Notes: generated from the letters alone by a model not told the origin. 64,000 bases of DNA from Methanomassiliicoccales archaeon PtaU1.Bin124 (GCA_002067865.1 MVRC01000012.1:1-64000), one strand, 5' to 3'. Counted from the stretch's first letter, positions 42,206-51,008 are shown. A program made the numbers and translations.

Positions 42206-45200
42206 TCACACCACTGGCTCATGGTAGGAGGAGATGTCGCTCACGCCCACATCCCCCTGCCTGGCCCTTCTGATCGCACCGACAGTTGCCTTGGCGGCCT
42301 GGATGGTCGTCAGGAACGGGATCTCCAGCTCGACCGCCAGGCGGCGCATCATCGCCCCGTCCCGGACCGAACCGGAGGCATATGTCGGTGTGTTGATGAT
42401 GAGGTTGATCTGGCCCATGCGCATCAGGCCCAGCGCGTCCGGCGAGGTGTTCTCCCTCACCTTGTAGACGGTCGTGGCTGGGACGTTATGGTCCTTGAGG
42501 AAGGTGGCGGTTCCCTTGGTGGCATAGATGGTGAATCCCATCTCCTGCAGGCACTTCGCGACCACCAGCATGTCCTTCTTGTCGCTATCGGCCACGGTGA
42601 TGTACACCCCGCCCTTCAGCGGCAGCTTCATGCCGGCCGAGACCAGCGCCTTGTAGATGGCCGAGTTGAAGTCGCTGTCGATGCCCATGACCTCGCCGGT
42701 GCTCTTCATCTCCGGCCCGAGGATGGAATCGACGCCTGGCAGTTTCAGGAACGGGAAGACCGATGCCTTGACGGCGATGTGCTTGAACTCCGCCACGCCC
42801 ACATAGCCCAGGTCCTTAAGCTTCTTGCCCAGCATGACCTTGGTGGCCAGCTTGGCCAGCGGCACGCCGATGGCCTTGGAGACGAACGGGACCGTTCGGG
42901 AGGCCCTGGGGTTGGCCTCCAGCATATAGACCTCGTTGTCCTTGACGGCCAGCTGCAGGTTCATCAGACCCTTGATCTGCAGGGCCTTGGCGGTCTTGAT
43001 GGTGATCTCGATGATGCGGTCCATCACATACGAGGGGATGGTGTGCGCAGGCATGACCATGGTCGCGTCGCCGGAGTGGACGCCCGCCTCCTCGATGTGC
43101 TCCAGTATGCCGCCGATGAAGACGTCCTCGCCGTCGCAGATGGCATCGACGTCGATCTCGATGGCGTGGGAGAGGTACTTGTCGATGAGGACCGGGTGGG
43201 ACTTGCTGACCCTGACCGCCGTCTCGACGTAGGTCTTCAGCTCCTCCTCGTTGTAGATGATCTCCATGCCCCTCCCGCCCAGTACGTATGAGGGACGGAG
43301 CAGCACGGGGTAGCCGATGCGGTCGGCCGCCTCCTTGACCTCCTGATGAGAATGTCCGGTGCCAGAGTCCGGTTGCTTTATGCCCAGTTCCCGCATGAGG
43401 TGGGTCCAGCGCTTCCGGTCCTCGGCTATGTCGATCATGTCCGGGTCGGTGCCGAGCACCTTGGCCTTCTTGCCCTTCAGCGCCTTCTCCAGCGGAACGG
43501 CCAGGTTGACGGAGGTCTGCCCTCCGAACTGCACCACGACCCCGTCCGCGTCCTCCTTCTCGATCACATTGAGGACGTCCTCGAGCGTGAGAGGCTCGAA
43601 GTACAGGCGGTCGGAGATGTCATAGTCGGTCGAGACCGTCTCCGGGTTGTTGTTGATGACGATGGCATCGACGCCTTCCTCCTGGCAGGCCATGACGCCG
43701 TGCACGCAGCAGTAGTCGAACTCGATTCCCTGGCCGATCCGTATCGGTCCAGCACCGACGATGATGACCTTCTTCCGGGGAGAGCGCTTGGCCTCGCACT
43801 GCTCCTCATAGGTCGAGTAGAAGTAAGGTGTGGCCGCTTCGAACTCGGCGGCGCAGGTGTCGACCATCTTGTAGGTCGGGACGATCCCGTGCTTCAGCCG
43901 CATCTCCCTGACATGCTCTTCGCTCATGCGGGCGAACTTGCCGATGCTCTCGTCCGGGAAGCCCAGGCGTTTGGCGCGGCGCAACAGGTCCTTGTCCAAA
44001 GGTCCCGCGGCCAGCTCCTTCTCCATGTCCACCAGGTTCCTCACCTTGCGCACGAAGAACTCGTCCCAGGCGGTCCACTCGGCCAGCTTTTGTAGCGGAA
44101 TGTTGCGGCGGATGCCTTCGGCGATGGCGTAAAGGCGCTTGTCAGTGGCCACCTTCAGCTCCTTCTCCAGTTCGACATCGTTCCACCGTTCCGGCTCGAG
44201 GTCGATCTTGTCCGTCTCGAGGGAGCGGATGGCCTTCATGATGCCTTCCTCAATGCTGCGGCCGATGGCCATGACCTCCCCGGTGCTCTTCATCTGGGTG
44301 CCGAGGGTCTTGTCGACCGTGCGGAACTTGTCGAAGGGCCAGCGGGGGATCTTGATGACACAGTAGTCGATGGTCGGTTCGAAGGCGGCGGAGGTCTTGC
44401 CGGTGATCTTGTTCTGGATCTCGTCCAGCGTCTTTCCGATGGCGATCTTGGCCGCCACCCTGGCGATGGGATAGCCAGTCGCCTTGGACGCTAGGGCGGA
44501 GGAACGGGACACTCTCGGGTTCACTTCGATGACACGATACTCCTTCGTCAGCGGATCGAAGGCGAACTGGACGTTGCAGCCTCCCTCGATGCCCAGTGCC
44601 CTGATGATCTTGATGGAAGCGGTCCTGAGGCGCTGATGGTCCACATCGTTCAGCGTCTGGACAGGCGCCACGACGATGCTCTCGCCGGTATGGATGCCCA
44701 TGGCGTCCAGGTTCTCCATGGAACAGATGATGATGCAGTTGTCGTTCTTGTCCCGCATCACCTCGTACTCGAACTCCTTCCAGCCGATGACGCTCTCTTC
44801 GATCAGCACCTGGTGGATGCGGGAGTAGATCAGTCCGCGTCCCACGATGGGGACGAGCTCCTCCTCGCTATAGGCGATGCCGCCGCCAGTGCCTCCCAGC
44901 GTGTAGGCGGGGCGGATGAGGACCGGGTACTTCCCGATGAGCTTGACGGCCTCCTTGGCCTCCTCGATATTGTGGCAGGTCTTCGACACCGGGACCGGTT
45001 CGCCGATGTCGATCATGGTCTGCTTGAACAGCTCCCTGTCCTCGCTCAGGGCGATGGCGCGGGGCTGCGTGCCGAGCAGGCGGCAGTTGAGCCGTTCCAG
45101 ATAACCTTTCTCGGCCAGTTCGGAGCAGAGGTTGAGCGCGGTCTGGCCTCCCATGCCGGAGAGGACGCCCTGCACCTTCTCCCTCTCGATGATCTTGGCG

Positions 45201-45421
45201 ATCGTCTCCACATTGAGCGGTTCGATGTAGACGATATCGGCCATCTCCAGGTCCGTCTGGATGGTGGCCGGGTTGGAGTTCACCAGCACCGTCTCATAAC
45301 CCTCCTCGCGGAGGGAGCGGCACGCCTGGGAGCCGGAGAAGTCGAACTCCGCCGCCTGCCCGATGACGATCGGCCCGGAGCCGATGACCATGAGCTTCCC
45401 CTTCTTGGGCTTCTTGCTCAC
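42206..45421 (-). CDS. carB: Carbamoyl-phosphate synthase large subunit
   Basis: A 1071-residue protein of normal length. Two homologous ATP-grasp halves start at LMVIGSGPIVIGQAAEFDFSGSQACRSLREEGYETVLVNSNPATIQTD and at IIVGAGPIRIGQGIEFDYCCVHGVMACQEEGVDAIVINNNPETVSTDYD. A C-terminal MGS-like allosteric domain (about 930-1071) contains IYATKGTATFLKDHNVPATTVYKV and FLTTIQAAKATVGAIRRARQ. It makes carbamoyl phosphate for pyrimidine and arginine synthesis. It overlaps carA by 4 bases. Confidence 0.97.
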   Translation of the reverse strand: MSKKPKKGKLMVIGSGPIVIGQAAEFDFSGSQACRSLREEGYETVLVNSNPATIQTDLEMADIVYIEPLNVETIAKIIEREKVQGVLSGMGGQTALNLCSELAEKGYLERLNCRLLGTQPRAIALSEDRELFKQTMIDIGEPVPVSKTCHNIEEAKEAVKLIGKYPVLIRPAYTLGGTGGGIAYSEEELVPIVGRGLIYSRIHQVLIEESVIGWKEFEYEVMRDKNDNCIIICSMENLDAMGIHTGESIVVAPVQTLNDVDHQRLRTASIKIIRALGIEGGCNVQFAFDPLTKEYRVIEVNPRVSRSSALASKATGYPIARVAAKIAIGKTLDEIQNKITGKTSAAFEPTIDYCVIKIPRWPFDKFRTVDKTLGTQMKSTGEVMAIGRSIEEGIMKAIRSLETDKIDLEPERWNDVELEKELKVATDKRLYAIAEGIRRNIPLQKLAEWTAWDEFFVRKVRNLVDMEKELAAGPLDKDLLRRAKRLGFPDESIGKFARMSEEHVREMRLKHGIVPTYKMVDTCAAEFEAATPYFYSTYEEQCEAKRSPRKKVIIVGAGPIRIGQGIEFDYCCVHGVMACQEEGVDAIVINNNPETVSTDYDISDRLYFEPLTLEDVLNVIEKEDADGVVVQFGGQTSVNLAVPLEKALKGKKAKVLGTDPDMIDIAEDRKRWTHLMRELGIKQPDSGTGHSHQEVKEAADRIGYPVLLRPSYVLGGRGMEIIYNEEELKTYVETAVRVSKSHPVLIDKYLSHAIEIDVDAICDGEDVFIGGILEHIEEAGVHSGDATMVMPAHTIPSYVMDRIIEITIKTAKALQIKGLMNLQLAVKDNEVYMLEANPRASRTVPFVSKAIGVPLAKLATKVMLGKKLKDLGYVGVAEFKHIAVKASVFPFLKLPGVDSILGPEMKSTGEVMGIDSDFNSAIYKALVSAGMKLPLKGGVYITVADSDKKDMLVVAKCLQEMGFTIYATKGTATFLKDHNVPATTVYKVRENTSPDALGLMRMGQINLIINTPTYASGSVRDGAMMRRLAVELEIPFLTTIQAAKATVGAIRRARQGDVGVSDISSYHEPVV

Positions 45422-46503
45422 TTCGATCCCTCCAGCATCTTGGCGAAGTCATCAAAGAGGAAGGTCGTGTCCCTCGGTCCAGGACAGGCCTCGGGATGAT
45501 ATTGGACCGAGAATATGGGCAGTTCCTTGTGGGTCATGCCTTCCACCGTGCCGTCGTTGGCATTGATGTGGGTCACTTCGAAGCCGGTGCCGTCCAGGCT
45601 GTCCGGGTCGACCGCATACCCGTGGTTCTGCGAGGTGATGTAGACCCGGTTCTTGTGCTTCACCGGTTGGTTGGCGCCCCTATGGCCGAACTTCAGCTTG
45701 AACGTCCTTCCGCCGAAGGCCAGGGAGAGCAGCTGGTTGCCCATGCATATTCCCATGATGGGATACTCCTCCTTGATCTGGTGGATGGTGTCGATGGTCG
45801 TCCTCTTCAACTCCGGATGGGCGGGGTCGCCCGGTCCGTTGGAGATCATGACCCCATCGATCTCGTTGTCGCGGAACCATTTCCGCGGGGTGTCGTTCGG
45901 CAATTGGATGAGATTGAAGCGTTTCTGCAGTTCCCGCAGGATGTTGTTCTTCACCCCGCAGTCGAACAGCGCCACGGTCTTGGCGTTCTTGCGGGGAGAG
46001 GGAAGGTGTACGACCTTCTTCACCGATGCCTGCCCGACCAGGTTCTCCTCCGACGGGAAGGCCATGCGGCGCACCTTTTCCAGCACGTCCTCGGGTTTCT
46101 CATCGAAGACGATCGCCCCCCTCGGCGTCCCCTTCTCCCTGATCTTGATGATGGCGCACCTGGTGTCCAGTTCACAGATGCCGGGCACCTTGTTCTCCTT
46201 GAGGTAGGCGTCCAGGGTCATACCGTGGTACTGGTCGCTGGGTTCGAGGCAGTTCTGCCTCACGGCAAAGCCCCGCACCTGCACGTGGTCCGACTCGACG
46301 TCATGCTGGTTGGTGCCATAGTTGCCTATGAGAGGGTAAGACATGATGAGGATCTGGCCCAGGTAGGACGGGTCTGTGAGACTTTCCTGGTAGCCGGTCA
46401 TCCCGGTGTTGAAGACGACCTCTCCATATGTCGTCCTCTCAAAACCAAAACCCGTGCCCTCCAGAATCGTCCCGTCCTCGAGCACAAGGTAGCATTTCTT
46501 CAT
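45418..46503 (-). CDS. carA: Carbamoyl-phosphate synthase small (glutaminase) subunit
   Basis: A 361-residue protein. N-terminal domain: YLVLEDGTILEGTGFGFERTTYGEVVFNTGMTGYQESLTDPSYLGQIL. The class I glutamine amidotransferase domain has the nucleophile in YPIMGICMGNQLLSLAFGG and the His/Glu in FSVQYHPEACPGPRDT. It hydrolyses glutamine and tunnels ammonia to CarB. A TATA-like box at 46527-46540 sits about 25-35 bases before the ATG, suggesting a leaderless or nearly leaderless transcript. Confidence 0.97.
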   Translation of the reverse strand: MKKCYLVLEDGTILEGTGFGFERTTYGEVVFNTGMTGYQESLTDPSYLGQILIMSYPLIGNYGTNQHDVESDHVQVRGFAVRQNCLEPSDQYHGMTLDAYLKENKVPGICELDTRCAIIKIREKGTPRGAIVFDEKPEDVLEKVRRMAFPSEENLVGQASVKKVVHLPSPRKNAKTVALFDCGVKNNILRELQKRFNLIQLPNDTPRKWFRDNEIDGVMISNGPGDPAHPELKRTTIDTIHQIKEEYPIMGICMGNQLLSLAFGGRTFKLKFGHRGANQPVKHKNRVYITSQNHGYAVDPDSLDGTGFEVTHINANDGTVEGMTHKELPIFSVQYHPEACPGPRDTTFLFDDFAKMLEGSK

Positions 46504-46827
46504 TAAGAGTCGATGGTAATTTTACTATGTATTTAACCTTACTCAAGGGCCACGTACACGGGTTGGTGTTTTTGTCGCCGATTGGACATTGAAGGATATG
46601 TTTGTTCAAACCCATTTGAATCCCGGTGGGTGATGTATTTTCCGACCGATCGAAGGGTCTTGGATCGCCCAACCGGACTCTTTACAAACGTCATGATGCC
46701 GGGTCAGCCGGTATGCTCCGTAACCGCATCTTTAAATATGGGAATCACAACCACCTTTCTGAAATTAATCTCGTCTGCAGCTCCGCAGTTCGTTTTTCTT
46801 TTCATCAAAAACTCAAAGGTTGAGAAC
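46504..46827. other. Divergent intergenic region between carA and a DEAD-box helicase gene
   Basis: 324 bases. It contains the carA TATA (minus strand, 46527-46540, AAGGTTAAATACAT) and the helicase TATA (TTTAAATAT, 46731-46739) with a leader of about 70 bases. GTTTG-TT-CAAAC is a small dyad near 46608-46620. I looked for tRNA or C/D-box features here and found none convincing. Confidence 0.5.
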
Positions 46828-48126
46828 GTGACAGGTTTCACAGATCTAAAGATCTCCAACGAGATCATCAAGGCAATGAAGGATATGGGGTGGCAGGAGC
46901 CGACCCCCATCCAGGTGGAGGCCATTCCGGCGGGCCTCAACGGCAAGGACATGTTCGCCCTGGCCCAGACCGGCACCGGCAAGACAGGCGCTTTCGGAAC
47001 GATCATCCTGGAGAACATCCAGCCAGGTTATAGGACCCCCTCTGCATTGGTGCTTGTCCCGACCAGGGAGCTGGCCAATCAGGTGTTCGAGGAACTGAAC
47101 AAGCTGGCGAAATACTCAGAGCATCTCACGGTCCCCATCTACGGTGGAGTGGGTCTCGACAACCAGATCCAGAAGTTGAGGCGAGGGACAGACATCGTGG
47201 TCGCCACCCCGGGAAGGGCCGTGGACCTACTTAACCGCCGTGAGCTGGACCTGCGAGACATCTCAGTGGTCGTGCTGGACGAGGCCGACCGCATGCTCGA
47301 CATGGGTTTCGCCAAGGACCTGAACTTCATTCTCGCCAAGTTGCCGAAGAAGAGGCAGTCGCTCATGTTCTCCGCCACCATGTCCCCCGACATCAGGCAG
47401 CTGGCCAAGCGCCACATGGTGGACCCGATGGAGATCCTGGTCTCCAAGGACGAACCGGTGCTGGACCTGACCAAGCAATATTTCCTCATCGCCGACAAGG
47501 ACACCAAGCGTGATGCGCTCTGCACCATCCTGGACATGTACAAGCCCAAGGCCATTGTGTTCTGCCACACCAAGCGCAAGGTGGACCAGCTGACCAAGAA
47601 GCTGAAGGCCGACAACTACCTAGTCGGTGCCATCCACGGCGATGTGGCCCAGAACAAGAGGGAGAGGGTGCTCAAGGCCTTCAAGGATGGAACGATCAAC
47701 ATCATGGTCGCCACCGATGTGGCGGCAAGGGGATTGGACATCGATGCGGTCGACTATGTCTTCAACTACGATGCCCCGGTCGACCCGGACACCTACGTTC
47801 ACAGGATAGGAAGGACCGGAAGGGCCGGCGCGGAAGGGACGGCAGTGGCGTTCTTCACCCCCGAGGAGAAGGGCATGGTCAAATCCATCGAGAAGAAGAC
47901 CGGCAAGCCCATCGCTCCGCTGGAGATCGAGATCGTGCGAAGGCCTAGGCCAGAGGGGGAAAGCGTGGTCCACCACAGACCGCCAGCGAGGCCGAAGCAA
48001 GGCGGACAGAGGGAAGGTCACAAGGCCCATCCGTCCGCAGGGAGGAGGCCATCCTCCAGGCCGTCGCCCAACCGGCAGCACCCCCACAGGGAGCGGGCGG
48101 GCAACGATCAAGGGAGAGGCAACTGA
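46828..48126 (+). CDS. DEAD-box ATP-dependent RNA helicase
   Basis: 432 residues from GTG 46828, where the Q-motif region FTDLKISNEIIKAMKDMGWQEPTPIQVEAIP begins; the longer open frame from 46582 has no similarity. Motifs in order: AQTGTGKT (I), PTRELA (Ia), TPGR (Ib), DEAD (II), SAT (III), ARGLDID (V) and HRIGRTGRAG (VI). The C-terminal 60 residues are rich in Pro, Arg, Gly and His (about 370-432) and probably bind RNA. Likely roles are ribosome assembly or cold-related RNA unfolding. Confidence 0.92.
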   Translation: MTGFTDLKISNEIIKAMKDMGWQEPTPIQVEAIPAGLNGKDMFALAQTGTGKTGAFGTIILENIQPGYRTPSALVLVPTRELANQVFEELNKLAKYSEHLTVPIYGGVGLDNQIQKLRRGTDIVVATPGRAVDLLNRRELDLRDISVVVLDEADRMLDMGFAKDLNFILAKLPKKRQSLMFSATMSPDIRQLAKRHMVDPMEILVSKDEPVLDLTKQYFLIADKDTKRDALCTILDMYKPKAIVFCHTKRKVDQLTKKLKADNYLVGAIHGDVAQNKRERVLKAFKDGTINIMVATDVAARGLDIDAVDYVFNYDAPVDPDTYVHRIGRTGRAGAEGTAVAFFTPEEKGMVKSIEKKTGKPIAPLEIEIVRRPRPEGESVVHHRPPARPKQGGQREGHKAHPSAGRRPSSRPSPNRQHPHRERAGNDQGRGN

Positions 48127-48158
48127 CCGCTCTCCCATCAAGCCCGATATTGCATCGA

Positions 48159-48167
48159 TTAAATATA
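48159..48167 (+). promoter_or_regulatory. TATA box of pelota
   Basis: TTAAATATA about 25-33 bases before the ATG at 48192; the message is probably nearly leaderless. Confidence 0.5.
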
Positions 48168-48191
48168 CTGGCATAGTCGTTCTGAGGGCCG

Positions 48192-49232
48192 ATGCGCATC
48201 CTCCACCAGGACCGGTTCAAGGGTGAGATCAAGCTGCAGGTCGAGATCGCTGACGACCTCTGGCATCTCTACAACATCATCAGGCCTGGCGATCTTGTCT
48301 TTTCCCCCACCTACCGCCGCGATGAGACCAAGACCGACAAGATCAGGGCGGAGAGGGCAGAGAAGAAGAAGATGACGCTGGGCATTCGCGTCGAGAAGCT
48401 GGAGTTCCACGAGTTCGACAACCGGCTGAGGATACTGGGCGTCATAGAGGACGGACTCAAGGACATCGGTTCCTACCATACGCTGGCGATGGAAGAAGGC
48501 GAGTGGATTGCGATAATCAAGCAACACTGGACCGATACCGACCTGGACCGGGTGAGGCGCTCGGTCGAGGACTCGAAGAAACCGATGATCATCTTCGTCG
48601 CATTGGAGCAGGACGAGGCGGTCGTGGCGGCGCTGAGGCAGTACGGCATAAAGAGACTGGCGGAGATAGCCGGTCCGACCGGCGGAAAGATGTACGAACA
48701 GAAGGAGTCGGGAGACTTCTATGGTGAGATCATCGCCAAGGTGAAGCAGGCGGCGGTGGAGGGCGTTCCCATAGTCATCCTGGGCCCGGGGTTCGCCAAG
48801 GAGACGCTCCAGGCAGAGGGCAAACGCCGAGAGCCGGAGCTGTTCAAGCGGTCCTTCATATTCCATACTGGCCAAGCAGGGATGACCGGGATCCATGAAC
48901 TGATGAAGCGGGGCTTGGGGGCGGAGGTCCTGAAGGATTCCCGCGTGGCCGAGGAGATCAACCTCGTGGAGAAGGTGCTGGAGGAGATCGCCAAGGAGGA
49001 GCTGGCGACCTACGGCCCCAAGCAAGTGCGACAGGCCGCCGATGCAGGCGCAGTCGAACTCTTACTTGTGCTGGACACGAAGGTGCGCGAGGCGAACATG
49101 GAGCCGGTCATGAAGGCGGTGGAACAGTCTCGCGGCCGCGTCATCGTCGTCAGCGAGCATCACGAGGGCGGAAAGAAGCTGGAATCACTGGGCGGAATGG
49201 CCGCACTGCTGCGCTATAAGATGCCGGCCTGA
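48192..49232 (+). CDS. pelA: mRNA surveillance protein Pelota (Dom34)
   Basis: A 346-residue protein of the normal archaeal length. N-terminal Sm-like domain: DDLWHLYNIIRPGDLVFSPTYRRDETKTDKIRAERAEKKKMTLGIRVEKLEFHEFDNRLRILGVI. Central eRF1-like domain: KKPMIIFVALEQDEAVVAALRQYGIKRLAEIAG and GVPIVILGPGFAKE. C-terminal domain: LATYGPKQVRQAADAGAVELLLVLDTKVRE. With aEF1A it rescues stalled ribosomes. It follows the helicase on the same strand after 65 bases but has its own TATA. Confidence 0.95.
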   Translation: MRILHQDRFKGEIKLQVEIADDLWHLYNIIRPGDLVFSPTYRRDETKTDKIRAERAEKKKMTLGIRVEKLEFHEFDNRLRILGVIEDGLKDIGSYHTLAMEEGEWIAIIKQHWTDTDLDRVRRSVEDSKKPMIIFVALEQDEAVVAALRQYGIKRLAEIAGPTGGKMYEQKESGDFYGEIIAKVKQAAVEGVPIVILGPGFAKETLQAEGKRREPELFKRSFIFHTGQAGMTGIHELMKRGLGAEVLKDSRVAEEINLVEKVLEEIAKEELATYGPKQVRQAADAGAVELLLVLDTKVREANMEPVMKAVEQSRGRVIVVSEHHEGGKKLESLGGMAALLRYKMPA

Positions 49233-49237
49233 TGGCG

Positions 49238-49978
49238 TCAGTTCACCGATAGCTGCCTGACCAATCCTTCCAACGCTCCCAACGCCAACTCCCCTTTCTT
49301 CGTCAGGGAGTATTGGCGGGTCGCCTTGTCCAACGAAATGTAACCGGAATTGACCAGGGACCTCATATGGAACTGAAGGTGGCCCTTCTGCATGTCCAGG
49401 GACCGCCCCAGGTCCGTCAGCCCTCTTTCACGGACCTTCAATGTGACCATGATGTCATATCGAACGGCACTTGCCAGCGGGCTCAGGACGCTTTCGACCA
49501 GGGAGCCGCTGATCGGTTCCGGTATCATCTCGTTCTGACCTTTGCCGGTCCCTATCTCCAGGTCCTTGTCGATGATGCTCGACGTGGAAAAATATTCGGT
49601 CATCTGCGCTACGAGGTCGGCCAGAATCCTTTCGCTGGGACTTCCTTCGAGCAGACGGAACCGGTCCCTGATCTCCTTTGCCCCCTGGTCCAGCACCTGT
49701 TCTGCCCAGACCAGGTCGAAGCGCTGATACACTGATAATGTACGCTCGACGAGTTCGTACATTGAAGCCTCAAGCGCCGCCGAGGCGCGTCCCTGCAGCG
49801 TCCCCTCCCTTTCCGCGTTCTCGAACCAGCGTTTTACGTTCTGGAGGATGATCGGACGGATCTGCTCACCGAACACCCAACGGACATCGTCCTCCCTGAC
49901 CCTGTCCAGCGATCTGCTCATGCGCCGGACCTCGTCCCTCAACGAATCCAGTTGCTGTTGGATCTCCTCAGATCTCAT
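49238..49978 (-). CDS. Winged-helix (ArsR-like) transcriptional regulator with N-terminal helical domain
   Basis: A 246-residue protein. Residues 1-25 form a short coiled-coil-like helix (EEIQQQLDSLRDEVRRMSRSLDRV); residues 30-150 are helical and unlike any family I know. Residues about 165-246 form a winged helix: ESVLSPLASAVRYDIMVTLKVRERGLTDLGRSLDMQKGHLQFHMRSLVNSGYISLDKATRQYSLTKKGELAL. A perfect 6+3+6 dyad at 49999-50013 lies just upstream, consistent with autoregulation. Target genes are unknown. It could be the controller of a neighbouring gene but its site differs from the corrinoid dyads. Confidence 0.8.
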   Translation of the reverse strand: MRSEEIQQQLDSLRDEVRRMSRSLDRVREDDVRWVFGEQIRPIILQNVKRWFENAEREGTLQGRASAALEASMYELVERTLSVYQRFDLVWAEQVLDQGAKEIRDRFRLLEGSPSERILADLVAQMTEYFSTSSIIDKDLEIGTGKGQNEMIPEPISGSLVESVLSPLASAVRYDIMVTLKVRERGLTDLGRSLDMQKGHLQFHMRSLVNSGYISLDKATRQYSLTKKGELALGALEGLVRQLSVN

Positions 49979-49998
49979 GCTTCCTCGTAATAGAATAA

Positions 49999-50013
49999 TA
50001 TTACAAGGTAATA
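49999..50013. promoter_or_regulatory. Candidate autoregulatory operator of the winged-helix gene
   Basis: TATTAC-AAG-GTAATA, perfect 6+3+6, 21 bases before the start at 49978. A further GTAATA arm at 49987-49992 forms an overlapping second dyad with the TATTAC arm. Confidence 0.5.
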
Positions 50014-50106
50014 CTTTAATATTGCGTAGGCCCTAATCGTTCTCAACCAACATCGCGACAGAACCACTCCCCAAATGGTCCCGTGGCGATTTCAAGGATG
50101 GATCAA

Positions 50107-50736
50107 ATGCGGATAGCCATAGTGGCCTGTGACACCTTCAAGCGCGAGCTGGAGGAGCTGACCCATGATGACGATGATTTCGTCTACCACGAATATCTGG
50201 AGTTCGGCTTGCACGAGTTCCCAAAGGAACTGAAGGTCGCCGTCATCGAAAAGGTGAACTCCCTGGAAGGGAAGGTGGACGCGGTACTGCTAGGCTATGG
50301 CACCTGCCAGTCCCTCAAGGACATCGAGAAGGAACTGAAGGTGCCTACCGTCACTTTTCATGAGGACGATTGTATCGGCGTGTTCCTCACTCAGGATGAG
50401 TATAACCTTGAGAGGAAGAAGTGCGCCGGAACGTTCTATGCCATACCATACTTCGCTGAAATGGGAATGGACTTCTTCACCAAGAACTGGGAGAAGAGGA
50501 TGGGGGACGCCGCCAAAGAGATAGACATCAATCAGATCGTCCGATTCATGTTCGACGGCTATTCCCGCAGCCTGTATGTCCATACCACCGGTGACAGGGA
50601 ACATTACGAATGCTGCGCCAAGAAGTTCGCGGACGACCTGTCATTGCGGCATGAATCGCGAGACGGGACATTGAAGGTCATGAAGGATGCGATCGAACAG
50701 GTCAAGGAGCTTGCGTCCATCCAACAGGCCGTATGA
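50107..50736 (+). CDS. DUF1638 family protein
   Basis: 209 residues from the ATG at 50107 (AAGGA nine bases upstream); ATG 50098 and GTG 50083 are alternatives. RIAIVACDTFKRELEEL, DAVLLGYGTCQ, TVTFHEDDCIGVFLTQDEY and YECCAKKFADDLSL recall the DUF1638 family. In methanogens and acetogens these genes often lie among corrinoid methyltransferase genes, which would fit the corrinoid-linked dyad 240 bases downstream. That association is from memory. Several cysteines (residues 9, 76, 95 and later CC) could bind a metal. It ends with a T6 tract. Confidence 0.7.
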   Translation: MRIAIVACDTFKRELEELTHDDDDFVYHEYLEFGLHEFPKELKVAVIEKVNSLEGKVDAVLLGYGTCQSLKDIEKELKVPTVTFHEDDCIGVFLTQDEYNLERKKCAGTFYAIPYFAEMGMDFFTKNWEKRMGDAAKEIDINQIVRFMFDGYSRSLYVHTTGDREHYECCAKKFADDLSLRHESRDGTLKVMKDAIEQVKELASIQQAV

Positions 50737-50745
50737 TAATGTCTC

Positions 50746-50751
50746 TTTTTT
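50746..50751 (+). terminator. Oligo-T stop after the DUF1638 gene
   Basis: T6 ten bases after the stop codon, followed by a long AT-rich island. Confidence 0.4.
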
Positions 50752-50869
50752 CTCATTTATTTCACTATTATTAATAAATGATATTCTATATTAATTAATT
50801 TAATATTATCTAATTATTTTATCGAATTCCGGGTTGGTTTGTACATCATTCTTTGAACAGAGATATCAG

Positions 50870-50884
50870 TGGATGGTCCATCCA
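50870..50884. repeat. Perfect 7+1+7 dyad with operator-like half sites
   Basis: TGGATGG-T-CCATCCA. The TGGAT/ATCCA core is shared with the operator arms but the spacing differs. Confidence 0.45.
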
Positions 50885-50942
50885 TTCCGTTCATATGCTT
50901 GGATGGATACAGGTACCACTGGACATCATCCATCCCGTAAAA

Positions 50943-50952
50943 TTATTAATAT
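50943..50952 (+). promoter_or_regulatory. TATA box of the peptide/radical SAM cassette
   Basis: TTATTAATAT, about 25-30 bases before the dyad at 50975, so transcription should begin in the dyad. Confidence 0.5.
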
Positions 50953-50974
50953 CGTTACCCGGCATCCTCGATGC

Positions 50975-50995
50975 AGTTGGATGATATATCCAACT
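50975..50995. promoter_or_regulatory. Candidate operator of the peptide cassette, identical to btuF operator 1
   Basis: AGTTGGAT-N5-ATCCAACT with spacer GATAT, all 21 bases the same as 4134-4154. It ends 13 bases before the peptide ATG. Confidence 0.8.
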
Positions 50996-51008
50996 AAGAG
51001 GAATGAAC

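Larger units (their letters stand above)
50737..51008. other. AT-rich spacer and control region before the peptide gene
   Basis: A very AT-rich island (50750-50825) follows a T6 stop at 50746. Then come repeated TGGAT/ATCCA elements: TGGATGG-T-CCATCCA at 50870-50884, GGATGGAT at 50901, ATCCATCC at 50928. A TATA-like stretch (TTATTAATAT, 50943-50952) and the perfect dyad 50975-50995 complete it. Confidence 0.6.

Noticed and set aside
46541-46730. A tRNA or C/D-box RNA before the DEAD-box gene
   Set aside because: Short stems and a TGATG-like box exist but no cloverleaf or matched C/D boxes could be built.
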